Source: Leptolyngbya sp. NIES-2104 (GTDB lineage Bacteria > Cyanobacteriota > Cyanobacteriia > Leptolyngbyales > Leptolyngbyaceae). From it: a stretch of 64,000 nucleotides of DNA. A program made the position numbers and the translations under genes. Every line of letters starts with the position of its first letter. Positions within the stretch are counted from its first letter, which is position 1. The notes below the pieces were generated by a model, which worked only from the letters and a program-made list of their open reading frames with translations, searched no databases and was not told the origin of the DNA. Positions 34,378 to 43,012 of the stretch are shown here, piece by piece. The stretch lies in the NCBI RefSeq assembly GCF_001485215.1, contig NZ_BBWW01000001.1, positions 2,790,001-2,854,000 on the forward strand. The letters run 5' to 3'.

Positions 34378-35793
34378 ATGATGATTCAGGCGGCAGAGAA
34401 CCGATTGTTTTTCACTCTTAACGGCGATCGCATTTCCCTCAAAAATGTATCGCCTTCGATGACCCTACTTCAGTATCTCCAGCAATCTCGACGAACGGGA
34501 ACAAAAGAAGGCTGCGGTGACGGGGATTGTGGCGCTTGTACGGTAGCGATCGTGTCTCGCGATCCTGCTGGAAATCCGACTTATCAAGCGGTGAATAGCT
34601 GTTTGATTCCGTTGGGCGCGATCGCAGGGCGAGAAATCGTCACTGTCGAAGGAATCGCAAACGGAAAACTGCACCCAGTTCAAGCCGCAATGGTAGAAAC
34701 GGGCGGTTCTCAATGCGGTTACTGTACGCCTGGTTTCATCATGAGTATGTTCGCGGATTACTACACGGGCAAGGTCGATGACTATACCGTTGAAGGAAAT
34801 TTGTGCCGCTGTACTGGATATGTTCCAATTCGACGAGCCGCGCAGTTAGTCACGGGTGCGGAACCTTCCGATCACTTTTCAGAACGATTAAAGCAAGCAG
34901 AGCTAGATTTAACTTCGGTCACTTACTCGAATCAGGAACAGCAATTTCATCGCCCAAGCCAACTATCGGAAGCTTTGGAACTTTTGCAGCAACATCCGGA
35001 AGCAATCTTGGTCGCGGGTGCAACCGATTTAGGCTTGGAAATGAGTCATCATCGGCAGACGTTTCCAATTCTGATTTCGCTCGAAGGCGTTGCGGAACTT
35101 CGACAGATTGAACATACAAGCGATCGAGTCACGATCGGTGCTGCTGTTCCCCTTCATACGATCGAAACGAACTTACACGGCGTTTTCCCCAACCTCGACG
35201 AAATGTTGCACTGGTTCGCAGCAAAACAAGTCAGAAATAGAGCCACGATCGGCGGAAATATTGGAACTGCTTCACCGATTGGTGATTTGCCTCCGGTGTT
35301 GTTGTCGCTTGATGCAGAAGTGACGATCGCGAATCCAAATGAAACCCGAACAATTCCATTAATCGACTTTTTCAAAGGCTACCGTCAAACCGATCTAAAC
35401 CCTGGTGAAATCATTATTTCAGTCACAATTTCAAAAACTATCACTGAAGGTGCTGTAAAACGTCTCAGTCAATCTTACAAAATCGGCAAACGTGGAACCG
35501 ATGACATTAGCATTGTCGCGGCAGCTTTCGTGATTGATCTCGATGCAAATCACAACATTGTTCATGCTCGATTAGGATATGGCGGAGTCGCAGCAACTCC
35601 TGTAAGAGCGATCGCAGTGGAAAACGCTCTAATCGGTCAACCTTGGACGATCGAAACAATCCAACAAGTTAAACCCCTCCTAAGAGAAGCATTCACACCT
35701 TTGACTGATCTGCGTGGCAGTGCTGACTATCGAAAGCGATTAGTTGCAAATTTATTTGAAAAATTCTTTGCGGAAATGGAGGGTGAATCATGA
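34378..35793 (+). CDS. xdhA: Xanthine dehydrogenase small subunit (2Fe-2S, FAD)
   Basis: Electron-transfer subunit of xanthine dehydrogenase (hypoxanthine/xanthine to urate). The N-terminal ferredoxin domain has CGDGDCGAC (Cys46, 51, 54) and Cys75; the second cluster domain has CGYC (113-116) and CRC (143-145). The FAD-binding domain (about 190-365) has ILVAGATDLGLEM and ATIGGNIGTASPIGDLPP, followed by a C-terminal CO-dehydrogenase flavoprotein domain. Length 471 is normal. It overlaps xdhB by four bases (ATGA). Confidence 0.96.
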   Translation: MMIQAAENRLFFTLNGDRISLKNVSPSMTLLQYLQQSRRTGTKEGCGDGDCGACTVAIVSRDPAGNPTYQAVNSCLIPLGAIAGREIVTVEGIANGKLHPVQAAMVETGGSQCGYCTPGFIMSMFADYYTGKVDDYTVEGNLCRCTGYVPIRRAAQLVTGAEPSDHFSERLKQAELDLTSVTYSNQEQQFHRPSQLSEALELLQQHPEAILVAGATDLGLEMSHHRQTFPILISLEGVAELRQIEHTSDRVTIGAAVPLHTIETNLHGVFPNLDEMLHWFAAKQVRNRATIGGNIGTASPIGDLPPVLLSLDAEVTIANPNETRTIPLIDFFKGYRQTDLNPGEIIISVTISKTITEGAVKRLSQSYKIGKRGTDDISIVAAAFVIDLDANHNIVHARLGYGGVAATPVRAIAVENALIGQPWTIETIQQVKPLLREAFTPLTDLRGSADYRKRLVANLFEKFFAEMEGES

Positions 35794-38114
35794 GTGTAGG
35801 CAAACGTCGATCGCACGAAAGCGCAGAACTTCACGTCACCGGAAAAGCTATCTACACTGATGAACAGTGCCAACCTGCGGGAATGCTCTCTGTCTATCCC
35901 GTAATGGTTCCTTGTGCAAAAGCAAGACTTCTTAAAGTTGATAGCTCTGGTGCTTCAGAAGTTGATGGCTTTGTCACGGTCATTACTCCTGATGATGTTC
36001 CGGGTTTGAACAATACAGGCGTGATTATTCATGATGAAATCCTGTTACCCACTGAAGAAATTAGCTATTGGGGGCAAGCGGTTGTTTGGACAGTGGGAGA
36101 AACCGACGATGCAGCGCGGGAAGCCGCTTCCAAAATCAAAGTAGACTATGAGCCACTAGAGCCGATTCTGAGTATTAAAGATGCGATCGCGAAAGATAGC
36201 TTTCACTCCAAACTACCGACGATCAAGCGCGGAGATGTCCAAAGTGCTCTTTCTAGTTCTGATCACACTCTAAGCGGGGAAGTTTCAATGAATGGGCAAG
36301 ACCATTTCTACCTTGAGACTCAAGCCAGTTGGGTAATCCCAGACGGGGAAGGGAACTATCAAGTTTATTCCTCAACTCAGCACCCCACTGAAACTCAAAT
36401 CATTGTTGCTCAGGCGTTAGGATTGCCCTCGAATCGCGTGACTGTAACTTGTATTCGGATGGGCGGCGGCTTTGGTGGTAAGGAATCTCAGGCGAATCCG
36501 TACGCCTCGATCGCTGCAATCGCCGCTCATAAAACAGGTCGCCCAGTGCGGGTGAAATTAAAGCGATCGCATGACATGACCCTAACCGGAAAACGTCATG
36601 GTTTCCTTGGAACTTACCAAGTCGGTTTTACTGAAACTGGAAAAATCACAGCGCTCGATGTTGATCTTTATGCTGATGGAGGCTGGAGCCTAGACCTCTC
36701 GCCGCCTGTATTACTACGAGCAATGTTGCACGTTGATAATGCTTACTACATTCCAAACTTAGAAGTAAGAGGCGCGATCGCAAACACAAACAAAGTCTCA
36801 AACACTGCCTATCGCGGCTTTGGTGGACCTCAAGGAATGGTGGTGATCGAAGATATTGTCGATCGCATTGCTCGATCGCTCAATCTTGCTCCTGAAATTG
36901 TTCGAGAACGCAACTTTTATCACGGTTCCGGTGAAACGAATACAACCCATTATGGACAAGAGATTTTTGATAATCGAATCGATCGCGTTTGGAACGAAGC
37001 ACAAGAGCAATCCAACTTTTCAGAGCGGAAATATGCGATCGCTGGGTTCAATCAATCCCACCGTTACAAAAAACGCGGACTCGCGATCACACCCGTTAAG
37101 TTCGGCATCTCTTTCAACAAAACCCAATACAATCAAGCAGGCGCACTCGTTCACATCTACACCGATGGGAGCATTCAACTCAACCACGGTGGCACTGAGA
37201 TGGGTCAGGGCTTGCACACGAAAATGCTTCAAGTTGCGGCGAAGACTTTGGGAGTGAACATCGATCGCATTCGGATGATGCACACCAGCACCGACAAAGT
37301 GCCGAATACTTCCGCGACTGCTGCTTCGAGTGGTGCCGATCTCAATGGTCAAGCCGTAAAAAATGCTTGTGAAACCTTAAAAGCTAGAATTGCAACGGTT
37401 GCTGCACAATTACTCGAACTCGACACGCCTAATGATCTGGTATTTGAGGACGATTGGATCTATTGCAGAACCTATCCGAGTGCTCGAATTGAATTTGATA
37501 CTGCTGTCAAAGAAGCTTATGGCTATCGGGTTTCGCTCTCAGCAACCGGATACTATCGCACTCCAAACCTGTCTTGGGATGCTGCAACTGGCAAAGGTAG
37601 ACCGTTTTACTATTTTGCTTACGGTGCAGCCGTGAGCGAAGTTGAAGTCGATGGACTCACAGGAATGTTCAAACTGCGACAGGTTGATATCGTGCACGAT
37701 GTCGGTGAATCGCTCAATCCGTTAGTCGATCGAGGTCAAATCGAAGGCGGATTTGTTCAAGGAATGGGCTGGCTCACGATGGAAGAGTTAGTCTGGGATG
37801 CTCAAGGACGACTCCGCAGCGATGCCCCCAGCACTTACAAGATTCCGACGATTTGCGAAGTGCCTGAAGCTTTTAATGTTCATCTACTACAACGCGCTGC
37901 CCAAGATGGTGTCATCTATGGCAGTAAAGCCGTTGGAGAGCCGCCGTTTATGTTGGCGTTGTCAGTGCGTGAAGCAATTCGATCGGCGATCGCTGCTTTC
38001 GGTCAGGTCGATTCTGTGCCGCTCCCGTCTCCTGCCACTCCTGAGACGATTCTATGGGCGATCGAGCAAGTCCGGTCGAATTCAGTTCAACCTGCACTCA
38101 GCGAAGTTCGCTAA
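35790..38114 (+). CDS. xdhB: Xanthine dehydrogenase molybdenum-binding subunit
   Basis: The catalytic subunit that hydroxylates hypoxanthine and xanthine at the molybdenum cofactor. The 774-residue protein starts with the Ald-Xan-dh alpha/beta hammerhead domain (ESAELHVTGKAIYTDEQCQP) and continues into the Moco domain: CIRMGGGFGGKESQANP, TAYRGFGGPQGMVVIED, HGGTEMGQGLHTKM and the C-terminal SKAVGEPPFMLALSVREAIR with the active-site Glu. No xdhC maturation gene is adjacent. Its stop overlaps the convergent FkbM gene by four bases. Confidence 0.96.
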   Translation: MSVGKRRSHESAELHVTGKAIYTDEQCQPAGMLSVYPVMVPCAKARLLKVDSSGASEVDGFVTVITPDDVPGLNNTGVIIHDEILLPTEEISYWGQAVVWTVGETDDAAREAASKIKVDYEPLEPILSIKDAIAKDSFHSKLPTIKRGDVQSALSSSDHTLSGEVSMNGQDHFYLETQASWVIPDGEGNYQVYSSTQHPTETQIIVAQALGLPSNRVTVTCIRMGGGFGGKESQANPYASIAAIAAHKTGRPVRVKLKRSHDMTLTGKRHGFLGTYQVGFTETGKITALDVDLYADGGWSLDLSPPVLLRAMLHVDNAYYIPNLEVRGAIANTNKVSNTAYRGFGGPQGMVVIEDIVDRIARSLNLAPEIVRERNFYHGSGETNTTHYGQEIFDNRIDRVWNEAQEQSNFSERKYAIAGFNQSHRYKKRGLAITPVKFGISFNKTQYNQAGALVHIYTDGSIQLNHGGTEMGQGLHTKMLQVAAKTLGVNIDRIRMMHTSTDKVPNTSATAASSGADLNGQAVKNACETLKARIATVAAQLLELDTPNDLVFEDDWIYCRTYPSARIEFDTAVKEAYGYRVSLSATGYYRTPNLSWDAATGKGRPFYYFAYGAAVSEVEVDGLTGMFKLRQVDIVHDVGESLNPLVDRGQIEGGFVQGMGWLTMEELVWDAQGRLRSDAPSTYKIPTICEVPEAFNVHLLQRAAQDGVIYGSKAVGEPPFMLALSVREAIRSAIAAFGQVDSVPLPSPATPETILWAIEQVRSNSVQPALSEVR

Positions 38115-38974
38115 AGTCCCATCTTGCGTTTGATCGATCGAACATAGCTCCGAAAATTATTCGGTGTAAATCTGTGTTGATAAGACTCCCTGAATTGTTC
38201 AATTTGGCTCTCATCAAAAGCTGCTAAGAGATTCGGGAAGTTTCCTTGCAAGATGTGGTGATACATCACTGTGTAACTCTCATCTTGATTGTGTAAGTTC
38301 AGATAGTTTGAATCGTCGATCGCTAAAAGAATGGGAAACTGCGATCGTAAAAAATCAAAGAAATCTGGAATCGATGTTCGCTGAAACGCATTCAAACACC
38401 AATGATTCAGTTCCAACACCACAATAGGCTGATAAGTTGCAAGTGTTTGTGTTGCACCTCGAAGCACTTGCCCTTCAAATCCTTCGACATCAATTTTGAT
38501 GAAATCTACCTGTGACAGATTGAGCGATTGAATCACTTCGTCAAGCTGTCGGATCGTAATTTTCTCAGTGACATGACCCGCCTCGATCTGAGTTTGATTT
38601 GAGACGAAACCACCCGATCGATTAGCAGGCGAAAACGTTAACGTAAACTCACCCGATTCCTCTCCAAGCCCTGTATTTTGCAGAGCAATGTTCTCCAATC
38701 CTGAATTAAGAATGTTCTTTTCGAGTAACTGAAACGTAGTCGGAGAAGGTTCAAAAGCGTAAACTTCCTTTGATAGTTCACCAAACAGCAAAGCAGTACA
38801 TCCAATGTTTGCACCAATATCTAAAATAACTTCACTACCTGTTGCAACCGCTTTAAATAGCTGCACCATTTTCGGCTCAAAGCGCTTCTTGATCTGTTTC
38901 AGATAGTTGTCATCTGAAACGATCGTGTATTTCTTACCTCCGATTTCTACGATCGCTTGCGTCACATTTCTCAT
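38111..38974 (-). CDS. FkbM family methyltransferase
   Basis: A 287-residue SAM-dependent O-methyltransferase of the FkbM type, which often methylates sugars of surface glycans. SAM motif VILDIGANIGCTALLFGELS (about 50-69), acidic loop EVYAFEPSPTTFQLLEKN, and the post-motif DFIKIDVEGFEGQVLRGA are all present. I chose the ATG at 38974; an in-frame GTG eight codons earlier is possible. It is monocistronic and not part of the purine cluster. Confidence 0.92.
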   Translation of the reverse strand: MRNVTQAIVEIGGKKYTIVSDDNYLKQIKKRFEPKMVQLFKAVATGSEVILDIGANIGCTALLFGELSKEVYAFEPSPTTFQLLEKNILNSGLENIALQNTGLGEESGEFTLTFSPANRSGGFVSNQTQIEAGHVTEKITIRQLDEVIQSLNLSQVDFIKIDVEGFEGQVLRGATQTLATYQPIVVLELNHWCLNAFQRTSIPDFFDFLRSQFPILLAIDDSNYLNLHNQDESYTVMYHHILQGNFPNLLAAFDESQIEQFRESYQHRFTPNNFRSYVRSIKRKMGL

Positions 38975-39016
38975 CTCTTTTTGCCTACTCTCTATCACGA
39001 AAATATCTGTCTTTCA

Positions 39017-39070
39017 GTCCCCTTCAGCGGACTTCGCACTGTCAGCCCCGAATTCCATTCCGGGGCGGGA
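39017..39070. repeat. Dispersed hairpin repeat (copy 3)
   Basis: AGTCCCCT-TC-AGCGGACT (39017-39034), ten bases, then AGCCCCGAATTCCATTCCGGGGC (39044-39066) and GGG. It aligns without gaps in the first 28 bases to the right half of copy 1 (from 1319), and base changes in the first hairpin are compensated (T-A pair in copy 1, C-G here). It lies between the FkbM and antiporter genes. Confidence 0.8.
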
Positions 39071-39102
39071 TGGCAAGAAGCGCAAAGGCTTCAAAATGTC
39101 CC

Positions 39103-40701
39103 CTAATCATCCTCAACCTTCAGCAACTGTTCATCGATCGCCTTTAATCTCGATCGCACAATTTCCTCAGACAAAATCCGCTTTCTCAACGCATCATTCA
39201 GCGCATTTTTCTCAGCTAACAATAATCGCCTTCGCACTGCATCAAACCGCGAATCTCGAATCGCAATCTCGATCGCTTTTTCCGATCGACGATTATAAAA
39301 ATCTCTCAACGATCGTTCTGCCGCTGCAACTTTGATTTGATAGCTCGATCGCAGTTCTTCATACACCGATTTCGGCAACACTCCACTTTTCAGCAATGTA
39401 TCAAGCTCGTCCTGTGCTGCTTTCGCGGTCATTAACTGCGATTGCAATCCTTCGATCCACTGCTGTGTTTCTGAAGTGTGAGATAACTTTAATTTCTGAA
39501 CGACTAACGGAAGTCCAACGGCTTGCCCTACCAACGATAAAAGAACTGCTCCAAATACGATCGCAATCAATGATTCTCTTCCCGGAATATTCGATGGCAA
39601 ACTCAACACCAAAGCCATTGATAACGAGCCTTTAATATTGCCAAGAAACAAGACATGCTGCCACTTTAACGGAATCGGTCGATCGAACACTTTCACCAAC
39701 GCCAACAACGGATAGACCGCCAACAATCGCCCCATCTGATACGCCATCACCGCCAACAACACCGCTGGCAAAGTCCGCCCCAAAGTATCCAGCCGAAGTT
39801 CCAACCCAATCAGCAGAAAAATAAATGTATTGACTCCAAATCCTGCATATTCCCAGAAACTTAGAACCGTAATGCGACTCGATGCCGAAACACTCTGCGA
39901 TCGCTCCAAATTCCCAACCATCAATCCCGCAATCACCACCGCCACCACACCCGAAACCTGTAGAAATTGACAAAGCTGAAACGCACTCAGCGCGATCGCA
40001 ACCGTCAACAAAATACTACTGAGCGGATCATCTTCCGATTGCAAATACAATCCGACTCCTAAATAACCTAAGACCAACCCAACAACGACTCCGCCTGCAA
40101 TCACTACGACCAACTCGCGCACACCATCGACAAGCGTAATATTTCCAGTCGCATTAAACTTCAGAATCAAACTAAATAGAACCAGCGCGATCCCATCATT
40201 GAAAAGACTTTCACCTTCAACGATCGTGATTAATCGCGATGGAACCGCCACTTCCTTAAATACCGCAATCACCGACACCGTATCCGTAATCGCCAGAATC
40301 ACGCCCGCCAACAACGCCGGAACCCACGGCAACGCCAGCCCAAATTTTAACCCGATCGCCGTCACGCCCACCGCAATCAACACTCCCGGACCCGCCAGCA
40401 GCAAAATCGGTCTCAACGTACTCCGCAACCGTCGAATATCCGTATTAATCGCCGCCTCAAACAACAAAATCGGCAAAAACAAATTAATAATCAAAGCCGA
40501 ATCCAGCCCAACTTTCTGGGGCAAAAATTCCGCGATCGCCACCCCCGCCAAAACCAACCCCGTCACATACGGAACCCGCAACCGTCTCGACAACAACGCC
40601 ACGATCGTTGCCACCAGCAGCAAAATGATCAGCACCGTCACCAACTGCGCGAACTGACCCTGATCGCCTGTCGCGATCGCCAAAACTTGCTGTGTCATCA
40701 T
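39103..40701 (-). CDS. Cation:proton antiporter (CPA1/NhaP type)
   Basis: A 532-residue Na+(K+)/H+ antiporter. About twelve membrane helices occupy residues 18-400, with the functional motifs ITDTVSVIAVFKE (about 143-155; TDPVAV in relatives) and EGESLFNDGIALVLFSLIL (about 165-183). The remaining 130 residues are a charged, helical cytoplasmic tail (MTAKAAQDELDTLLKSGVLP, RLLLAEKNALNDALRKRILS) that may regulate transport. Likely role: pH and sodium homeostasis in the plasma or thylakoid membrane. Confidence 0.93.
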   Translation of the reverse strand: MMTQQVLAIATGDQGQFAQLVTVLIILLLVATIVALLSRRLRVPYVTGLVLAGVAIAEFLPQKVGLDSALIINLFLPILLFEAAINTDIRRLRSTLRPILLLAGPGVLIAVGVTAIGLKFGLALPWVPALLAGVILAITDTVSVIAVFKEVAVPSRLITIVEGESLFNDGIALVLFSLILKFNATGNITLVDGVRELVVVIAGGVVVGLVLGYLGVGLYLQSEDDPLSSILLTVAIALSAFQLCQFLQVSGVVAVVIAGLMVGNLERSQSVSASSRITVLSFWEYAGFGVNTFIFLLIGLELRLDTLGRTLPAVLLAVMAYQMGRLLAVYPLLALVKVFDRPIPLKWQHVLFLGNIKGSLSMALVLSLPSNIPGRESLIAIVFGAVLLSLVGQAVGLPLVVQKLKLSHTSETQQWIEGLQSQLMTAKAAQDELDTLLKSGVLPKSVYEELRSSYQIKVAAAERSLRDFYNRRSEKAIEIAIRDSRFDAVRRRLLLAEKNALNDALRKRILSEEIVRSRLKAIDEQLLKVEDD

Positions 40702-40835
40702 TTTGTGACTGTCTCACCCCGAATCGCCTCTAAAGACCATACTGGATCTAAGCGGAATTGCATCGATCGCATCCCCGCTCCCGAAAAACTTCCATTAAGA
40801 TGTTCTTTTCCCCGCTCAATTGAGGATTAAAAGCA

Positions 40836-42089
40836 GTGAGTCCAGAAACCCTTGTAAAATCTCCCACTCCCGTCCCATTTTCCACCGCAGAATTTGACGA
40901 ATACGTGATGACCACGTATGCCCGCTTCCCGCTGACGCTCGTTCGCGGCTCAGGCTCGACCGTGTGGGATGACCAAGGGCGAGACTATCTGGATTTCGTC
41001 GCCGGAATTGCCACTTGCACGCTCGGACACGCCCACCCTGCAATGATTGCCGCTGTCACCGAGCAAGCCCAAACCCTCGTCCACGTCTCTAACCTCTACT
41101 ACAACGAACCCCAGGGCGAACTCGCGAAGTGGCTCGTCGAGCATTCCTGTGCCGATCGCGCTTTTTTCTGTAACTCTGGAGCCGAAGCCAACGAAGCCGC
41201 GATCAAACTCGCCCGCAAATACGCTCACACCGTCCGCAACATCACAAATCCAGTCATCATCACCGCAAACGCCAGCTTCCACGGTCGTACCCTCGCCACA
41301 ATTACCGCCACCGGACAACCGAAATACCAGCAAAACTTCAATCCGCTCGTTCCCGGCTTCCACTACGTCCCCTACAACGACGCTGAAGCGCTGAAAAGTG
41401 CGATCGCTGACCTCGACCAATCCGAACCCCAAGTCGCCGCCATCATGCTCGAAGGCTTACAGGGCGAAGGCGGTGTCCGTCCTGGCGATCTCGCTTACTT
41501 CCAAACCGTCCGCCAATTCTGCGACGAAAAAGGCATTCTCCTGATCATGGACGAAGTGCAAGTCGGCATGGGACGCAGCGGCAAACTCTGGGGTTACGAA
41601 AATCTCGGCATCGAACCCGACATTTTCACCTCTGCAAAAGGATTAGGCGGCGGTGTTCCGATCGGTGCAATGCTCTGCAAATCTCACTGCAACGTGTTCG
41701 GACCCGGAGATCACGCCAGCACTTTTGGCGGTAATCCATTCGCCTGTGCGGTCGCTCTCGCGGTCTGTCACACAATCGATCGCGAAAATCTCCTCGCTCA
41801 CGTCCAAGCCCGTGGTGAACAACTCCGCTCCGGTCTCACTCAAATCGCCCACAAATTCCCTTCTCTCATCGCTGAAGTGCGCGGTTGGGGACTGATCGAC
41901 GGTCTGGAACTCAGCGCTGACAACACTTTCACCGCCCCTGACATCGTAAAAGTCGCAATTCAAGAAGGCGTTCTTCTCGTGCCCGCAGGTCCCAAAGTCG
42001 TTCGCTTTGTCCCCCCCTTAATTGTCACCGCTGAAGAAATCGATCGCGCTCTCACCGCTGTCGATCGTGCCCTCACCCTCTTGAGCTAA
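40836..42089 (+). CDS. argD: Acetylornithine aminotransferase
   Basis: A PLP-dependent class III aminotransferase of arginine biosynthesis that converts N-acetylglutamate semialdehyde to N-acetylornithine. The 417-residue protein has the substrate/cofactor residues CNSGAEANEAAIKLARKYA, the ILLIMDEVQVGMGRSGKLWG Asp motif, and the PLP-Lys in FTSAKGLGGGVPIGAML. The start is a GTG at 40836 with a GAGGA site ten bases upstream. Monocistronic, divergent from the antiporter. Confidence 0.95.
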   Translation: MSPETLVKSPTPVPFSTAEFDEYVMTTYARFPLTLVRGSGSTVWDDQGRDYLDFVAGIATCTLGHAHPAMIAAVTEQAQTLVHVSNLYYNEPQGELAKWLVEHSCADRAFFCNSGAEANEAAIKLARKYAHTVRNITNPVIITANASFHGRTLATITATGQPKYQQNFNPLVPGFHYVPYNDAEALKSAIADLDQSEPQVAAIMLEGLQGEGGVRPGDLAYFQTVRQFCDEKGILLIMDEVQVGMGRSGKLWGYENLGIEPDIFTSAKGLGGGVPIGAMLCKSHCNVFGPGDHASTFGGNPFACAVALAVCHTIDRENLLAHVQARGEQLRSGLTQIAHKFPSLIAEVRGWGLIDGLELSADNTFTAPDIVKVAIQEGVLLVPAGPKVVRFVPPLIVTAEEIDRALTAVDRALTLLS

Positions 42090-42097
42090 CCAAAATT

Positions 42098-42125
42098 TTG
42101 CCAAAAGTCCTCGATTGCCTATAAT
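42098..42125 (+). promoter_or_regulatory. Promoter of rpmB
   Basis: TTGCCA (42098-42103), 16 bases, TATAAT (42120-42125), a good sigma-70-type promoter 47 bases before the start. The -10 box sits inside a 7-bp inverted repeat, AGTCCTC (42106-42112) / GAGGACT (42127-42133). Confidence 0.7.
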
Positions 42126-42171
42126 AGAGGACTGTAACAAATCCTAATCTAAACACATCGGAGATCAACTC

Positions 42172-42408
42172 ATGGCACGTCGATGTCAACTCACTGGCAA
42201 AAAAGCCAACAACGCGATGGCAGTGTCCCACTCGCACCGCCGCACCAAAAAGCTTCAAGAAGTCAACCTCCAGGTCAAGCGCATCTGGTGGGAAAGCGGC
42301 AAACGCTTTGTAAAACTTCGTCTTTCGACCAAAGCAATCAAAACCTTAGAACACAAGAGCCTCGAAGCTTTTGCTAAAGAAGCAGGCATCGATCTCAGCC
42401 GCCTGTAG
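42172..42408 (+). CDS. rpmB: 50S ribosomal protein L28
   Basis: A 78-residue, strongly basic ribosomal protein beginning [20 protein letters not shown] and containing the L28 core [20 protein letters not shown] and [13 protein letters not shown]. Full length. Own promoter and own terminator; monocistronic. Confidence 0.97.
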   Translation: MARRCQLTGKKANNAMAVSHSHRRTKKLQEVNLQVKRIWWESGKRFVKLRLSTKAIKTLEHKSLEAFAKEAGIDLSRL

Positions 42409-42514
42409 ATTCGACTCACAACTCAGTAGGCAGATTCGCAATACTTGATTTTTACACCGCAAGGATTGATTCTCCGATCGCTTAGGTGTTCCTGCGGTGC
42501 TGTCTAAACTCTTT

Positions 42515-42548
42515 AAACTGGGGTAAGCCATAGCTTGACCCCAGTTTT
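42515..42548 (+). terminator. Rho-independent terminator of rpmB
   Basis: AACTGGGGT(A)AGC, loop, AGCTT(G)ACCCCAGTT, followed by TTTGTTG. Confidence 0.75.
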
Positions 42549-42725
42549 GTTGTCTTCAGGCTAAAATTTCCATCTTTGATACCATTCCCCGCTCAGATGG
42601 GTACTATATCCGCATTACACGTTTTCTCACTTTGACGAATTCGATTCACCGTCATCAGCACGGCGATCCTCGAACTCACAACTCCCGGAAACCTCTGAGA
42701 TTTGATCACGTCCTCCGTAGCCTAC

Positions 42726-42771
42726 CGGAGTCCCACTCCGAAGACCGCTAACGAGAAGCGCGTGACTTCTC
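42726..42771. repeat. Paired hairpins upstream of hpsA
   Basis: CGGAGT-CCC-ACTCCG (42726-42740) and GAGAAG-CGCGTGA-CTTCTC (42753-42771), separated by 12 bases; the preceding CTCCGTAGCCTACCGGAG can pair alternatively with the first. This resembles dispersed cyanobacterial repeats, but I see no second copy in the window. Confidence 0.55.
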
Positions 42772-43012
42772 GGATGCCCCTGCTTTCGATTATGAAGACA
42801 GTAGAAGGAGCAACTCAACAAAGATAGAGTTTTGATGAACTTCAAAATTTCTATCTTGACCATTTCACGGGCACTGATCGGACGATATCTAGTAATAGGT
42901 TTCGTCGATTTAGCATTAGTTGCCCTTGCGAATGCTCATCTTGCGATCGTGAATTCCCCTTCCGATCGAGTTTCGCACGATCGTCACTTTTGTTTCTGCC
43001 AACTCAGCAGCT

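Larger units (their letters stand above)
42409..43012. other. 604-base intergenic leader upstream of hpsA
   Basis: Holds the rpmB terminator, a hairpin CACCGCA/TGCGGTG (42455-42499), two adjacent hairpins at 42726-42771 and a long imperfect inverted repeat at 42821-42857. A 211-codon plus-strand frame at 42832-43467 overlaps hpsA in another frame and looks non-coding. The hpsA promoter must lie here. Confidence 0.6.
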
